From NCBI GenBank assembly GCA_041743425.1, contig JBGTMS010000211.1:6627-70626 (forward strand): a DNA stretch of 64,000 nt. The letters are read 5' to 3'. A program made the translations under genes and the position numbers. Each line of letters opens with the position of its first letter. Positions within the stretch are counted from its first letter, which is position 1. Origin of the DNA: JTS-RE37 sp041743425 (GTDB taxonomy: Bacteria; Bacteroidota; Bacteroidia; Flavobacteriales; Flavobacteriaceae). This document shows positions 18,234 to 27,336 of the stretch, in pieces. A model generated the notes under the pieces. The model saw only the letters and a list, made by a program, of their open reading frames with translations, made no database searches and was not told the origin of the DNA.

Positions 18234-19538
18234 ATGAGCACTACTTTAAAATACCTTATGCTTTGCGGATGCTTTCTCTCGCTTTTTTCATCCTGCAAAA
18301 AAGAATTCGCGTCGGAAACCCTCGCCCTTGGAATGCCGGATATGAATGTGCTGTTTATGGAATATGACCGGGTGGACAGCCTCGGAAATTATCGGGAGTT
18401 TGCTGACGAGGTCCTTGCTGCCAATGAGAAATTGCAATCTTCAGAGCTTTATGTGGAGGCGGCCCTTCTTTATAAAATGGCAGATCGGGATGAAACCGTA
18501 GTGAATCTTTTGAACAAAGCCATCGACCGTGGGATGTCAAATCCGAAAATATTGGCAAAATTTCCAGAGCTCCGGGTTGATCCGGGAGATGAGGAGCTGA
18601 AGAAATTAAATCGCAGACTTGATTCTATACAAAAAAAGTTAAAGGAGGTAAGTCATTTTAGTCTCGAAATATCTTCCCTGGAGATGTTCTGGAGGTATTT
18701 TGATCGCGCACTTCAGGATACTACCAACGCCAAAGCCATCCTGAGAGATTATGTACTGGATGGTCCAAGGGAACTCAGGGATTATTATGTGGTACGGTAT
18801 AGCAATCTTGAAAATATGTACGGGCAGATGATCAATGCCGCCCCGGAGTACTATACCTTTCTCAAGGATCAGTTACAGGCCGATTCTCTTCAAAATCTTA
18901 GTTATCTGACCATCCGCTGGATGAAAAGGTTCAAATCGATCTATCCTCAGGCTGTATTTCCAAAGGTATTTATTGTACCAGGGATCCTTAATAGCGGGGG
19001 TACGAGTACTGAAATGGGTCTTTTTGTCGGGGGCGATATGTATGGCAGATCGGATAAGGCACCCGTCCGTGAACTGAATGACTGGCAACGTGGGGCCATT
19101 ATGAAATTTTCAGATCTTCCGGGATTGACCTTACATGAATTGATGCACTTTCAACAGAACTATCAGGATAAAGTTAATACCGACAATGTCTTACGGGGCA
19201 TCATCGGGGAAGGGGTGTGCGATTTTCTGGTAGAATTGGTTTCCGGGATCCCTCTCAAAAACGACAATCTCACCTATCTTTCGGAAAAAGAAAATGAAAA
19301 ACGCATTCTGGCAGATCTGAAGCACGACCTTTTTCAAAATGATAGTTCCAAATGGTTATATAATGGAGGGGATATTGAAGACCGCCCACATGATCTGGGA
19401 TATACAATGGGCTATTTAATTACCAGATCCTATTATGAACAGCAATCCGATAAAAAGAAAGCAATTCATGAACTTCTGAATAGCACCGACCTGAAGCGTA
19501 TTGTAAAGCAAAGTGATTATGCGTTTCTACTTCAGTAA
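18234..19538 (+). CDS. Lipoprotein with HELMH zinc-protease-like motif (GldB/DUF2268-like)
   Basis: 434 residues. The lipoprotein signal ends SLFSSC (Cys21). The N-terminal third is helical with TPR-like stretches. The middle holds FPKVFIVPGILNSGGT, then LTLHELMHFQQNY (near 300), an HExxH-type zinc site, followed by IGEGVCDFLVELVSG, whose Glu could be the third ligand. This pattern resembles the DUF2268/gliding-motility GldB-related putative zinc proteases of Bacteroidota. It is 6 bp downstream of the M28 peptidase gene. Metal binding and proteolysis are inferred, and the substrate is unknown. Confidence 0.72.
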   Translation: MSTTLKYLMLCGCFLSLFSSCKKEFASETLALGMPDMNVLFMEYDRVDSLGNYREFADEVLAANEKLQSSELYVEAALLYKMADRDETVVNLLNKAIDRGMSNPKILAKFPELRVDPGDEELKKLNRRLDSIQKKLKEVSHFSLEISSLEMFWRYFDRALQDTTNAKAILRDYVLDGPRELRDYYVVRYSNLENMYGQMINAAPEYYTFLKDQLQADSLQNLSYLTIRWMKRFKSIYPQAVFPKVFIVPGILNSGGTSTEMGLFVGGDMYGRSDKAPVRELNDWQRGAIMKFSDLPGLTLHELMHFQQNYQDKVNTDNVLRGIIGEGVCDFLVELVSGIPLKNDNLTYLSEKENEKRILADLKHDLFQNDSSKWLYNGGDIEDRPHDLGYTMGYLITRSYYEQQSDKKKAIHELLNSTDLKRIVKQSDYAFLLQ

Positions 19539-19721
19539 TCCTTTGGGTTTGTGGCCGACCGTGCCCTACTCCTCTTGCTATTTTGTCCTGCTTCCCAAGT
19601 GGACCTCATCTGTCACCCTCGGGCACAAAGGCCGGCAGTGGAACTCAACCACTTTATCTGGCGCAATGGGAACGGGAGTAGCGCAACACCGGACTTACAA
19701 AAAAATAAAATAATTTGGAAT

Positions 19722-21350
19722 ATGAAACATAAACTCCTCATCCTGTTCAGTATTTTAAGTGGCATTTCCTATGGTCAGCGTCAGCAATTTACTTCCCAGG
19801 ATTCATTAAGAGGGAGCATTACTCCTGAGCGGGAATGGTGGGATCTGAAATATTACGACCTGAAAGTACAGGTAAACCCTGAGAGAAAGTTTATTTCAGG
19901 AAGGAATACCATACTGTACAATGTACTTACAGAAGCCCAGGTGATGCAGATCGACCTGCAACCCCCTATGTCGATTGATACAATACTTCAGGACGGAGAG
20001 ATGCTCGAAATAATAAAGAAGGGAAACGCCCACTTCATCACCCTTAACAAACCCCAGCTAAAAAACAGCCTCAACGAAATAATTATCCACTTTTCCGGCC
20101 ATCCGAAAGAAGCGGTACGGGCTCCCTGGGACGGAGGATTCTCATGGTCAAAAGATAGTAAGGGGCAACCTTTTGTCGCCACCTCCTGCCAGGGTTTGGG
20201 TGCGAGTATATGGTGGCCCAATAAGGATCATATGTATGATGAAGCAGATAGCATGGCCCTCGCCATCACCGTACCTAAAAATCTGCAGGGGATTGGAAAT
20301 GGCCGGTTGAGAAAAGTCACGGAGAATACCATTACCAAAACATATGAATGGTTTGTCAGCAATCCTATCAATAACTATGGGGTAAACGTCAACATAGGCG
20401 ATTATGCACATTTCCAAGAGACATATGCCGGAGAAAAAGGGACACTCGATCTGGATTATTATGTGCTAAGGGAAAATCTGGAAAAAGCACAGGAGCAATT
20501 TAAACAGACACCGCTGATGCTCAAGGCCTTCGAGCATTGGTTTGGACCCTATCCATTCTATGAGGATAGTTTCAAACTGGTAGAGGTGCCTTATCTGGGT
20601 ATGGAGCATCAGAGTTCCATTACCTATGGCAATGGTTTTCGGAATGGCTATCTGGGAACGGACCTGTCAGGTTCCGGATGGGGGATGAGATTTGATTATA
20701 TCCTTGTACATGAATCGGGACATGAATGGTTTGCAAATAATATCACCTACAGGGATATTGCCGATATGTGGATTCACGAAAGCTTTACAACCTATTCCGA
20801 GAGTCTCTTCCTTGATTATCATTATGGGAAAGGTGCCGCATCGGCCTATATGATCGGAGCCAAAGATAATATCACAAATGACGCCCCTATCATTGGTCCT
20901 TATGGGGTGAATCAGGAAGGGTCTGGAGATATGTATTATAAAGGCGCCAATATGCTCCACACCTTGCGACAGCTCCTGGAAGATGATGAAAAGTGGCGTC
21001 ACATCTTACGAGGTCTCAATAAGGAATTTTACCACAAGACGGTCACCACACAAGAGATAGAAAATTATATCAGCGAGCAATCAGGGATAGATCTTTCCGC
21101 TTTTTTTAATCAGTATCTGCGTACTTCCGATATTCCAACGCTTGAAATTCGTAAGCAGGATAACGGGTGGTCCTACCGCTATAGCGATACCGTTGCGGAA
21201 TTTGATATGCCGGTACGGGTACTTATTGATGGTAAGCCTCATTGGCTTTATCCGACCTCCGATTGGAAGTCTGAAGGATTGACTGGAGATATTGCTAAGC
21301 TTGAGGCTGATCCAAACTTTCTGATCCGGATGAAGAAGATTAAGAGTTGA
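19722..21350 (+). CDS. Secreted M1-family metallopeptidase
   Basis: 542 residues from the ATG at 19722, giving the signal peptide MKHKLLILFSILSGISYG. An in-frame GTG at 19551 would bury this signal and is rejected. The M1 zinc site is HESGHEWFANN (near 340) with the downstream glutamate in WIHESFTTYSE 18 residues later, the canonical HExxH-x18-E. GMEHQSS just before corresponds to the GxMEN exopeptidase motif but with His for Asn, common in the bacterial secreted branch. The enzyme is shorter than PepN because it lacks the large C-terminal helical domain. It probably releases N-terminal residues from peptides in the periplasm. Confidence 0.9.
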   Translation: MKHKLLILFSILSGISYGQRQQFTSQDSLRGSITPEREWWDLKYYDLKVQVNPERKFISGRNTILYNVLTEAQVMQIDLQPPMSIDTILQDGEMLEIIKKGNAHFITLNKPQLKNSLNEIIIHFSGHPKEAVRAPWDGGFSWSKDSKGQPFVATSCQGLGASIWWPNKDHMYDEADSMALAITVPKNLQGIGNGRLRKVTENTITKTYEWFVSNPINNYGVNVNIGDYAHFQETYAGEKGTLDLDYYVLRENLEKAQEQFKQTPLMLKAFEHWFGPYPFYEDSFKLVEVPYLGMEHQSSITYGNGFRNGYLGTDLSGSGWGMRFDYILVHESGHEWFANNITYRDIADMWIHESFTTYSESLFLDYHYGKGAASAYMIGAKDNITNDAPIIGPYGVNQEGSGDMYYKGANMLHTLRQLLEDDEKWRHILRGLNKEFYHKTVTTQEIENYISEQSGIDLSAFFNQYLRTSDIPTLEIRKQDNGWSYRYSDTVAEFDMPVRVLIDGKPHWLYPTSDWKSEGLTGDIAKLEADPNFLIRMKKIKS

Positions 21351-21450
21351 TACTACCTGAAAAGCGAAGGCCAACCTATAAGGGACTTTCCATAAATAAG
21401 CGGATCCATTAAATCTGTAAGACCCTATTACCAAATAAACTTAAAATTCT

Positions 21451-23484
21451 ATGACTATCAATCACTTTTCGGGGTTCCTTTCATCGATTTTTTTTAAAAG
21501 GTCTAAGGCCTTAGTTATAGGAATGTCACTGTTTTGCGGGGTGGTTTTTGGTCAGAACCCGAAAAGGTCCCTGACCATTGATGATCTGATGAAAATGAAA
21601 ACCATCTCCTCTCCTGAAGTAAGTCCGGACGGAGCGTGGGTAGCCTATGCCCTCTCAGAAAGCGATATGAAAAAGGACAAAATCATCAGGCGGATTTATA
21701 TCATCCCTTCAATCGGGGGGCAAAGCATTCCGATTACTTCTGCCGACTATTCGGCCAGCGAGCCAAAATGGAGTCCCGACAATCAATATCTTTCCTTCCT
21801 CTCCTCGCATGGAGAAAATGAGAAAACTCAGGTGTGGACGTCTAATAGAAAAGGTGGTGACGCCGTACAACTAACCCATATTCCACAGGGTGTCGAAGGT
21901 CATGCCTGGTCTCCGACAGAGAACAAAATCCTTCTGCGAATAACAGACCCAAAACCTGAAGAACTCACCAAAGATAAAGCGGATGATAAAAAAGCACGAC
22001 CTTATGTGATTGACAGGTTGCAATTCAAACAGGATTATGTCGGATATCTTGATCGGTACAGGACACATCTATATGTATTAAAAATGGGAGATTCTACGGC
22101 ATTGCAGATCACTTCAGGGGACTATGATGACACAGAGCCGGCCTGGAGCCCCGATGGCAAAAATGTTGCCTTTGTCAGTAATCGTTCGGATAATCCGGAT
22201 GGAAACGCAAATACGGATATCTGGGTAGTGGCTGCTGATAACCGTGAGAAAGGGCAAAGCTTGACGCAACTTACCAAAAACCCAAATGAAGATGACTCGC
22301 CCGCCTGGAGTCCGGATGGAAAATTCATCACATACAAAACGGTAACGGACGGTGAGCTCATGTGGTATGCCTCCCAGCAACTTGCCATTGTTCCGTCCGG
22401 AGGAGGTACTACAAAACTCCTGACCGGAAATTTAGACAGGAATATATCAAAACCGAGATATTCTGCCGACGGAAAATTAATTTATTTTATGTTGGAAGAA
22501 AATGGCAGTAGTAACCTGGGTGCCATAGATCCGGCAGGGAAAGATTTGGTCAGGGTGCTGGAGGGAGAATTTGGCATCTCGGACTACTGCCTGTCTGAGC
22601 AGGGAATTTTTCCCATCATCAGTAAGGCTAATGAACCAGGTAATATTTACAGCCACATGGAAGGGCAATTGAAAATCCTGACCCATGAGAATGAAGCCCT
22701 TCTTACGGATATAAAAAACCCACGGATTGAGAAATTTAATTTTAAAAGTGCGGACGGTACTCCGGTTGAAGGATTTGCCGTGATGCCGATCGATTTCGAA
22801 AAGGACAGGAAATACCCTACCATACTTTGGATTCACGGGGGTCCTGCCAGCCAGTATGATTTTTCATTTGGGATTGAACCACAGGCATTTGCAGCAAATG
22901 GTTATGTAACCCTGCTTATTAATCCAAGAGGATCAACTGGATATGGACAGGCCTTTTCTCAAGCGATATTTGCCGATTGGGGAAATCTGGATTACCAGGA
23001 TGTTATGGCCGGAGTAGATCATGCTATTGCCTCTGGGTATGCGGATCCGGAGAAATTGGCAGTGGGTGTCTGGTCTTACGGGGGTATCCTCACCAACTAT
23101 GTAATTACAAAGACCGACAGATTCAGGGCGGCAATTTCAGGTGCAAGTGAGGCCTTATACAGGGCCAACTACGGGCACGACCATTATCAATTCAATTGGG
23201 AGAAGGAATTGGGCCTGCCCTGGGAAAATGCCGAATTGTGGGAAAAACTATCTCCATTCAATCAGGTAGCCAACATTAGCACACCCACTCTCTGGATGGG
23301 GGGAAGCAACGACTGGAACGTGCCGATCCTCAATTCGGAGCAGATGTACCAGGCGATGAAACGGTTGGGAAAAGATACCCAATTGGTTGTCTATCCTGAG
23401 GAACACCACGGAATTCGGAAGCCGTCCTTTGTCAAAGACCGACTGGAAAGATATCTCCAATGGTTTGATAGTCATGTGAAATGA
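21451..23484 (+). CDS. S9 family peptidase (acylaminoacyl-peptidase type), exported
   Basis: 677 residues. The N-terminal hydrophobic segment ends near CGVVFGQ. Residues 40-400 form a WD40-like propeller with repeats such as DTEPAWSPDGKNVAFVS and DDSPAWSPDGKFITY. The C-terminal alpha/beta-hydrolase domain begins with WIHGGPASQYDF. The nucleophile is in GVWSYGGILTNY, the Asp in MGGSNDWNVP and the His in YPEEHHGIRKP, completing the triad. The propeller gates access, so oligopeptides rather than proteins are the expected substrates. Second of the peptidases in this region. Confidence 0.93.
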   Translation: MTINHFSGFLSSIFFKRSKALVIGMSLFCGVVFGQNPKRSLTIDDLMKMKTISSPEVSPDGAWVAYALSESDMKKDKIIRRIYIIPSIGGQSIPITSADYSASEPKWSPDNQYLSFLSSHGENEKTQVWTSNRKGGDAVQLTHIPQGVEGHAWSPTENKILLRITDPKPEELTKDKADDKKARPYVIDRLQFKQDYVGYLDRYRTHLYVLKMGDSTALQITSGDYDDTEPAWSPDGKNVAFVSNRSDNPDGNANTDIWVVAADNREKGQSLTQLTKNPNEDDSPAWSPDGKFITYKTVTDGELMWYASQQLAIVPSGGGTTKLLTGNLDRNISKPRYSADGKLIYFMLEENGSSNLGAIDPAGKDLVRVLEGEFGISDYCLSEQGIFPIISKANEPGNIYSHMEGQLKILTHENEALLTDIKNPRIEKFNFKSADGTPVEGFAVMPIDFEKDRKYPTILWIHGGPASQYDFSFGIEPQAFAANGYVTLLINPRGSTGYGQAFSQAIFADWGNLDYQDVMAGVDHAIASGYADPEKLAVGVWSYGGILTNYVITKTDRFRAAISGASEALYRANYGHDHYQFNWEKELGLPWENAELWEKLSPFNQVANISTPTLWMGGSNDWNVPILNSEQMYQAMKRLGKDTQLVVYPEEHHGIRKPSFVKDRLERYLQWFDSHVK

Positions 23485-23524
23485 TCTCCCTGATTAGACC
23501 ATAATTAAATATAGCCTTGAAAAA

Positions 23525-26500
23525 TCATTTACTGCCGAAGGTGACATTCCTTAAGGCAACCACTCCCGATCTTTTTTCTTCCTGTTGTGGTTTATAAACA
23601 AAATAGACTGCCTTGACCTTTTCACTCACCTCACTCGTCATTTTTATTGGTATCACCCCACCCTGTTGACCCTCAGCGGATTTTGACAAACTTCCGGTCC
23701 CTATCAATTTACCATCAGGGGCATCGAGGTGCATTTCAAAATCCAGACCTGAAGCAGGCGGAGCTTGCCAACCAGCCGCCAGGACTGCAGATTTTACTCC
23801 GGTAAGATCTATATCTTCTACGGCAAACCAGCTTTCATTTTCAGGTACAACCAGGAGATCCAACCCATTAAAGTTAACCACACTCATCCCCTGCTGCCTG
23901 GTGGCATTTGAAAAATATACGGTGCTTCCCATCAGTGTAACCGATTTTACCCCGGTCAAGGGTCTAGCCTCGCCTACCCCGTTATCCGTATAGCTCGCCG
24001 TCAGGACCATCACATTCGCTCCTTCCCCAGGTGCCGGCACCACCTTCCCTACCGGAGGCAATGATTTTGTACGCATCCCGTTATCCGCCAGAGATTGAAT
24101 ATACAAGGCCATCTGCCGTGTCTCATCCTTGCTGATTGTAGGATGTGCCGGCATAGTAACTTCGCCCCATACCCCACTACCTCCTTCAATGATCTTTTTC
24201 TGCAGGTAACTTACCATATCCTTGTCATTCTTGTATTTTTCCGCTACCTGCACATAAGTCGGGCCGATTGAGGCCTCCTTCTCCTTGTGACAGGTCTTGC
24301 AATCCAATGCCATTGTCAGTGCCTTTCCCGTAACTGTCGCCGAAACTTCCTGATGTCCTAGCGATTTATCAACCTCATCCATGCCCTGTCTGTAATCAAC
24401 AGAGATAAAAATATTGGATTCGTCAATCTGATCACTATCGGCGTCTGTGACAACCACCTTATAATCTACAGGTACTCCCGGAATAAAAAATGAGCGGTTG
24501 CCTCCGCTGATGGCAATGTCCACTTCCGGCCTGGAATTTCCGGCAACCACAGACATGGCCTCACTTTTTGTGCTCTCGCCCTGGGCATCTTTTACTTCTA
24601 CAGCAATTTTGTATTCTCCTGGTTTCTGGAAGGTATGCTCAATTTCCGGGACAGTGGTTTCATTTGTTGAACCATCTCCAAGGTCCCATACATAGGTCAC
24701 CGCATCTTTTTCCCGGTCTTTAGCTGTAACCTTCGCTTTTATGGAGAGGGGTACAGGACCGGAACTTTTGTCTACGATCATTTCATCTATGACCGGAGGC
24801 CGGTTGCCTCCGTTATACTCAATGTAGCTAAGCCCGGAATTTTCATTTTTGGAAAACCAGCCGCTCCCGTATTCCAGCAGATATACCCGGCCATCGGAAC
24901 TCATTTCCATGTCGATCAGATTATTCAGACTGATGTCAGAAGCAAAGGGTTCCATTTTATTAAACGTACCATCCTCAAAGAGACTCACGGCCTTCATCCA
25001 GCCCCGCATCCATTCATATATAATTACTTTTCCATCATAATAATCGGGTAATTTTTCCTCCCCGTTGTACAAATCGGCATAATACGTCGGACCTGCCATG
25101 GCATTCCTGCCACCGGTTCCTACCTGGGGGAACTCTCCGGATTCTCCGTAAGGATAGTAAATATAGGCTGGTACAGTAGGGGGTAATTCCCTGAGTCCGG
25201 TATTATTTTTGGAGTCGTGGATCGGTTCGTCAGGATCAAAGGGTTCTCCTGATTCCCCGGTAGTGTAATCATAGTCATGATACGGCTTATTATCTGCAAT
25301 AAATAGTGGCCAGCCGAAATTTCCGGCCTGACGGGCCTGATTCATTTCGTCGTAACCCCTGGGTCCTCTTGTCGCCAGACTATCATCACGGGCGTCAGGA
25401 CCTACTTCTCCCCAATAGACATAGCCCTTTTTCGGGTCTACGGAAATTCTGTAAGGATTGCGATGTCCCATGGTGTAGATTTCGGGTCTTGTCTTTCCGG
25501 TACCAACTGGAAAAAGGTTTCCTTCTGGAATATCATAGGTTCCATCCTCTTTTACTTTGATTCTAAGGATCTTTCCCCGTAAATCGTTCGTATTACCTGA
25601 CGATCGTCTCGCATCAAATTGCTCATGCCCCGGAATATCATTTAGTGGCGCGAAGCCGCTGCTTACATACTTTACATTCTTTTCATCAAAGGGGGTGGAG
25701 TTATCCCCGGTAGAAAGATAGAGCATATCATCCGGTCCAAAGGCGATTGAACCCCCTGTATGGCAGCATATTTCACGTTGCGAGTTTACTTCGAGTATAA
25801 TTTGCTCAGAATTCTTTTCGAAAACTCCATCGGCGTATTTAAAGCGCGAAAGCCGGTTTACGGATGCATCTCCCGTAGGCGCATAGTAAATATAGATCCA
25901 ATGATTGTCTTCGTAATGTGGATCCTTCTGAAGCCCCATTAAGCCCTCCTCAGCATTTACTCCGGGGGTATTCAGGGTTTTGCTGTATACCTCCAGAACT
26001 CCCACCTGAGTCACCTTATTTTCTTTTGCACTGTAAAGCATCACCTCTCCCCTGCGTTGCCCGATAAGCACATCGTTATTTGGCAGGACGGTCATCTCCG
26101 TAGGCTCAAAAAATTCCCCGGTGCTGAGAGGAACTTTGGAAAACCGATCCGCGTCCGGAGGAATCTGCGAAGTCATTTTGCTGGTATCAGGAGCAAGGTT
26201 ATCCCCGATGGCATATTGAATCCCTCCAAGGAGATGTTTTAGATAATTCTCCTCTGAATAACTCTCTTCTGTATGGCCCAAAGCTGTATAAAAAGATCTT
26301 CCGCCATCAAATTCATGGTACCAGCTCATCGGATGGTGTGCACCGTTGGTTCCACCCTCGTATGTCGACTCATCGATGGTCAGTACCACTTTATTATCCG
26401 GGTTGAGCTTCTTGTAGTTGTACATCTCATCTGCCCTGTGCCAGACGGAATCCTTAAAGAAACTTGTGGCTGCAAAACTTTTATCCTTGATGATAAAATC

Positions 26501-26929
26501 AGCTTCAGGGGTACCCGGAGGATGCCCGTTAAAATAGCCCCCCACCAATTTTCCGTACCAGTTCCAATCGTATTCAGTATCCGCGGCAGCATGTACTCCA
26601 ACGAAACTCCCGCCAGCCTGTATGTATCTTTCAAAAGCTGCCTCCTGATTTGCGTTAAGCACATCACCAGTGGTACTGAGAAAAATGACAGACGCATAGT
26701 TTTTCAAACTGTCTTCCTCAAAATAAGCAGCGTTTTTGGTGGTGTCTACATCAAAATTGTTTTCTTTCCCCAGTTTCTGTATGGCTGTAATACCTGCGGG
26801 GATCGAAGCATGTTTAAAACCCATGGTCTTTGAGAAGACGAGAATTCTTGGCTGCTCACTCCTCTTTTTAGTGCACCCCAATACAACCAGGCAGCCTATT
26901 ATCGCTACCCACCATAAATAATTTTTCAT
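23525..26929 (-). CDS. ThuA / sugar dehydrogenase / PKD / cytochrome c / carbohydrate-binding fusion lipoprotein
   Basis: 1134 residues from the ATG at 26929, which gives the lipoprotein signal (WWVAIIGCLVVLGC). An upstream in-frame ATG at 26959 is rejected because it displaces the signal. Domains in order: ThuA-like (about 20-230, ILVFSKTMGFKHASIPAG); glucose/sorbosone-dehydrogenase propeller (about 260-700, with EEGLMGLQKDPHYEDN and MGHRNPYRI); PKD (about 710-800, YVWDLGDGSTNET); a c-type haem module with CKTCH and distal MPAHPTIS (about 890-960); and a CBM6-like end (about 990-1134). It probably oxidises a sugar at the cell surface and passes electrons to its own haem. The multi-domain architecture is known from Bacteroidota. 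It is convergent with the S9 peptidase gene. Confidence 0.9.
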   Translation of the reverse strand: MKNYLWWVAIIGCLVVLGCTKKRSEQPRILVFSKTMGFKHASIPAGITAIQKLGKENNFDVDTTKNAAYFEEDSLKNYASVIFLSTTGDVLNANQEAAFERYIQAGGSFVGVHAAADTEYDWNWYGKLVGGYFNGHPPGTPEADFIIKDKSFAATSFFKDSVWHRADEMYNYKKLNPDNKVVLTIDESTYEGGTNGAHHPMSWYHEFDGGRSFYTALGHTEESYSEENYLKHLLGGIQYAIGDNLAPDTSKMTSQIPPDADRFSKVPLSTGEFFEPTEMTVLPNNDVLIGQRRGEVMLYSAKENKVTQVGVLEVYSKTLNTPGVNAEEGLMGLQKDPHYEDNHWIYIYYAPTGDASVNRLSRFKYADGVFEKNSEQIILEVNSQREICCHTGGSIAFGPDDMLYLSTGDNSTPFDEKNVKYVSSGFAPLNDIPGHEQFDARRSSGNTNDLRGKILRIKVKEDGTYDIPEGNLFPVGTGKTRPEIYTMGHRNPYRISVDPKKGYVYWGEVGPDARDDSLATRGPRGYDEMNQARQAGNFGWPLFIADNKPYHDYDYTTGESGEPFDPDEPIHDSKNNTGLRELPPTVPAYIYYPYGESGEFPQVGTGGRNAMAGPTYYADLYNGEEKLPDYYDGKVIIYEWMRGWMKAVSLFEDGTFNKMEPFASDISLNNLIDMEMSSDGRVYLLEYGSGWFSKNENSGLSYIEYNGGNRPPVIDEMIVDKSSGPVPLSIKAKVTAKDREKDAVTYVWDLGDGSTNETTVPEIEHTFQKPGEYKIAVEVKDAQGESTKSEAMSVVAGNSRPEVDIAISGGNRSFFIPGVPVDYKVVVTDADSDQIDESNIFISVDYRQGMDEVDKSLGHQEVSATVTGKALTMALDCKTCHKEKEASIGPTYVQVAEKYKNDKDMVSYLQKKIIEGGSGVWGEVTMPAHPTISKDETRQMALYIQSLADNGMRTKSLPPVGKVVPAPGEGANVMVLTASYTDNGVGEARPLTGVKSVTLMGSTVYFSNATRQQGMSVVNFNGLDLLVVPENESWFAVEDIDLTGVKSAVLAAGWQAPPASGLDFEMHLDAPDGKLIGTGSLSKSAEGQQGGVIPIKMTSEVSEKVKAVYFVYKPQQEEKRSGVVALRNVTFGSK

Positions 26930-27336
26930 ACTACTTGTTTTGTTTGATAAGAAAGCCATTGCTACAACTGATCCGACATCTTAAAAACTTCGTGGTGCCG
27001 GCCAACCCAAAGAAATGAAAATTTGAGGCCGGTTGATTGCATTATCCTCAGATTTAATTCCGAAATGGCGTTTAAAGATAGGAATAGTTGCCATAAAAAA
27101 CCAAGAATTTATTACAGGACATTCAATTATTATACGAATTCAGTAACCGATAAAAATACAAACAATAGCTTTCAGAATTACCATTTCACTAAAGAATCAT
27201 CTACGATTAATATGCCTGTACAGCTTTGCAGCCACCGGACACTATTCCGGCTCAGTTTCCATTGTCTGATTTTGTAACTTTACGTTAATTGCTGAATCAA
27301 CATCCGCCCCGGGCAGGGTACCTAAAAACTTCCATT
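26930..27336. other. Divergent intergenic region, 407 bp
   Basis: AT-rich spacer between two divergent lipoprotein starts. CCGGCC at 26998-27003 and GGCCGG at 27027-27032 could form a long-looped hairpin. A weak -7-like TAACTTTA lies at 27275-27282 before the amidohydrolase. An 84-codon open frame here has no coding-like composition. No known regulatory element was recognised. Confidence 0.4.

Noticed and set aside
19551..19721. GTG-initiated hydrophobic extension of the M1 peptidase
   Set aside because: It would put the real signal peptide inside the protein; no homologous pattern seen.
26930..26959. Upstream ATG for the 1134-residue fusion
   Set aside because: Shifts the lipoprotein signal 10 residues inside the protein.
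27023..27277. 84-codon frame in the divergent spacer
   Set aside because: Composition is AT-rich and not protein-like; begins with a non-ATG codon.
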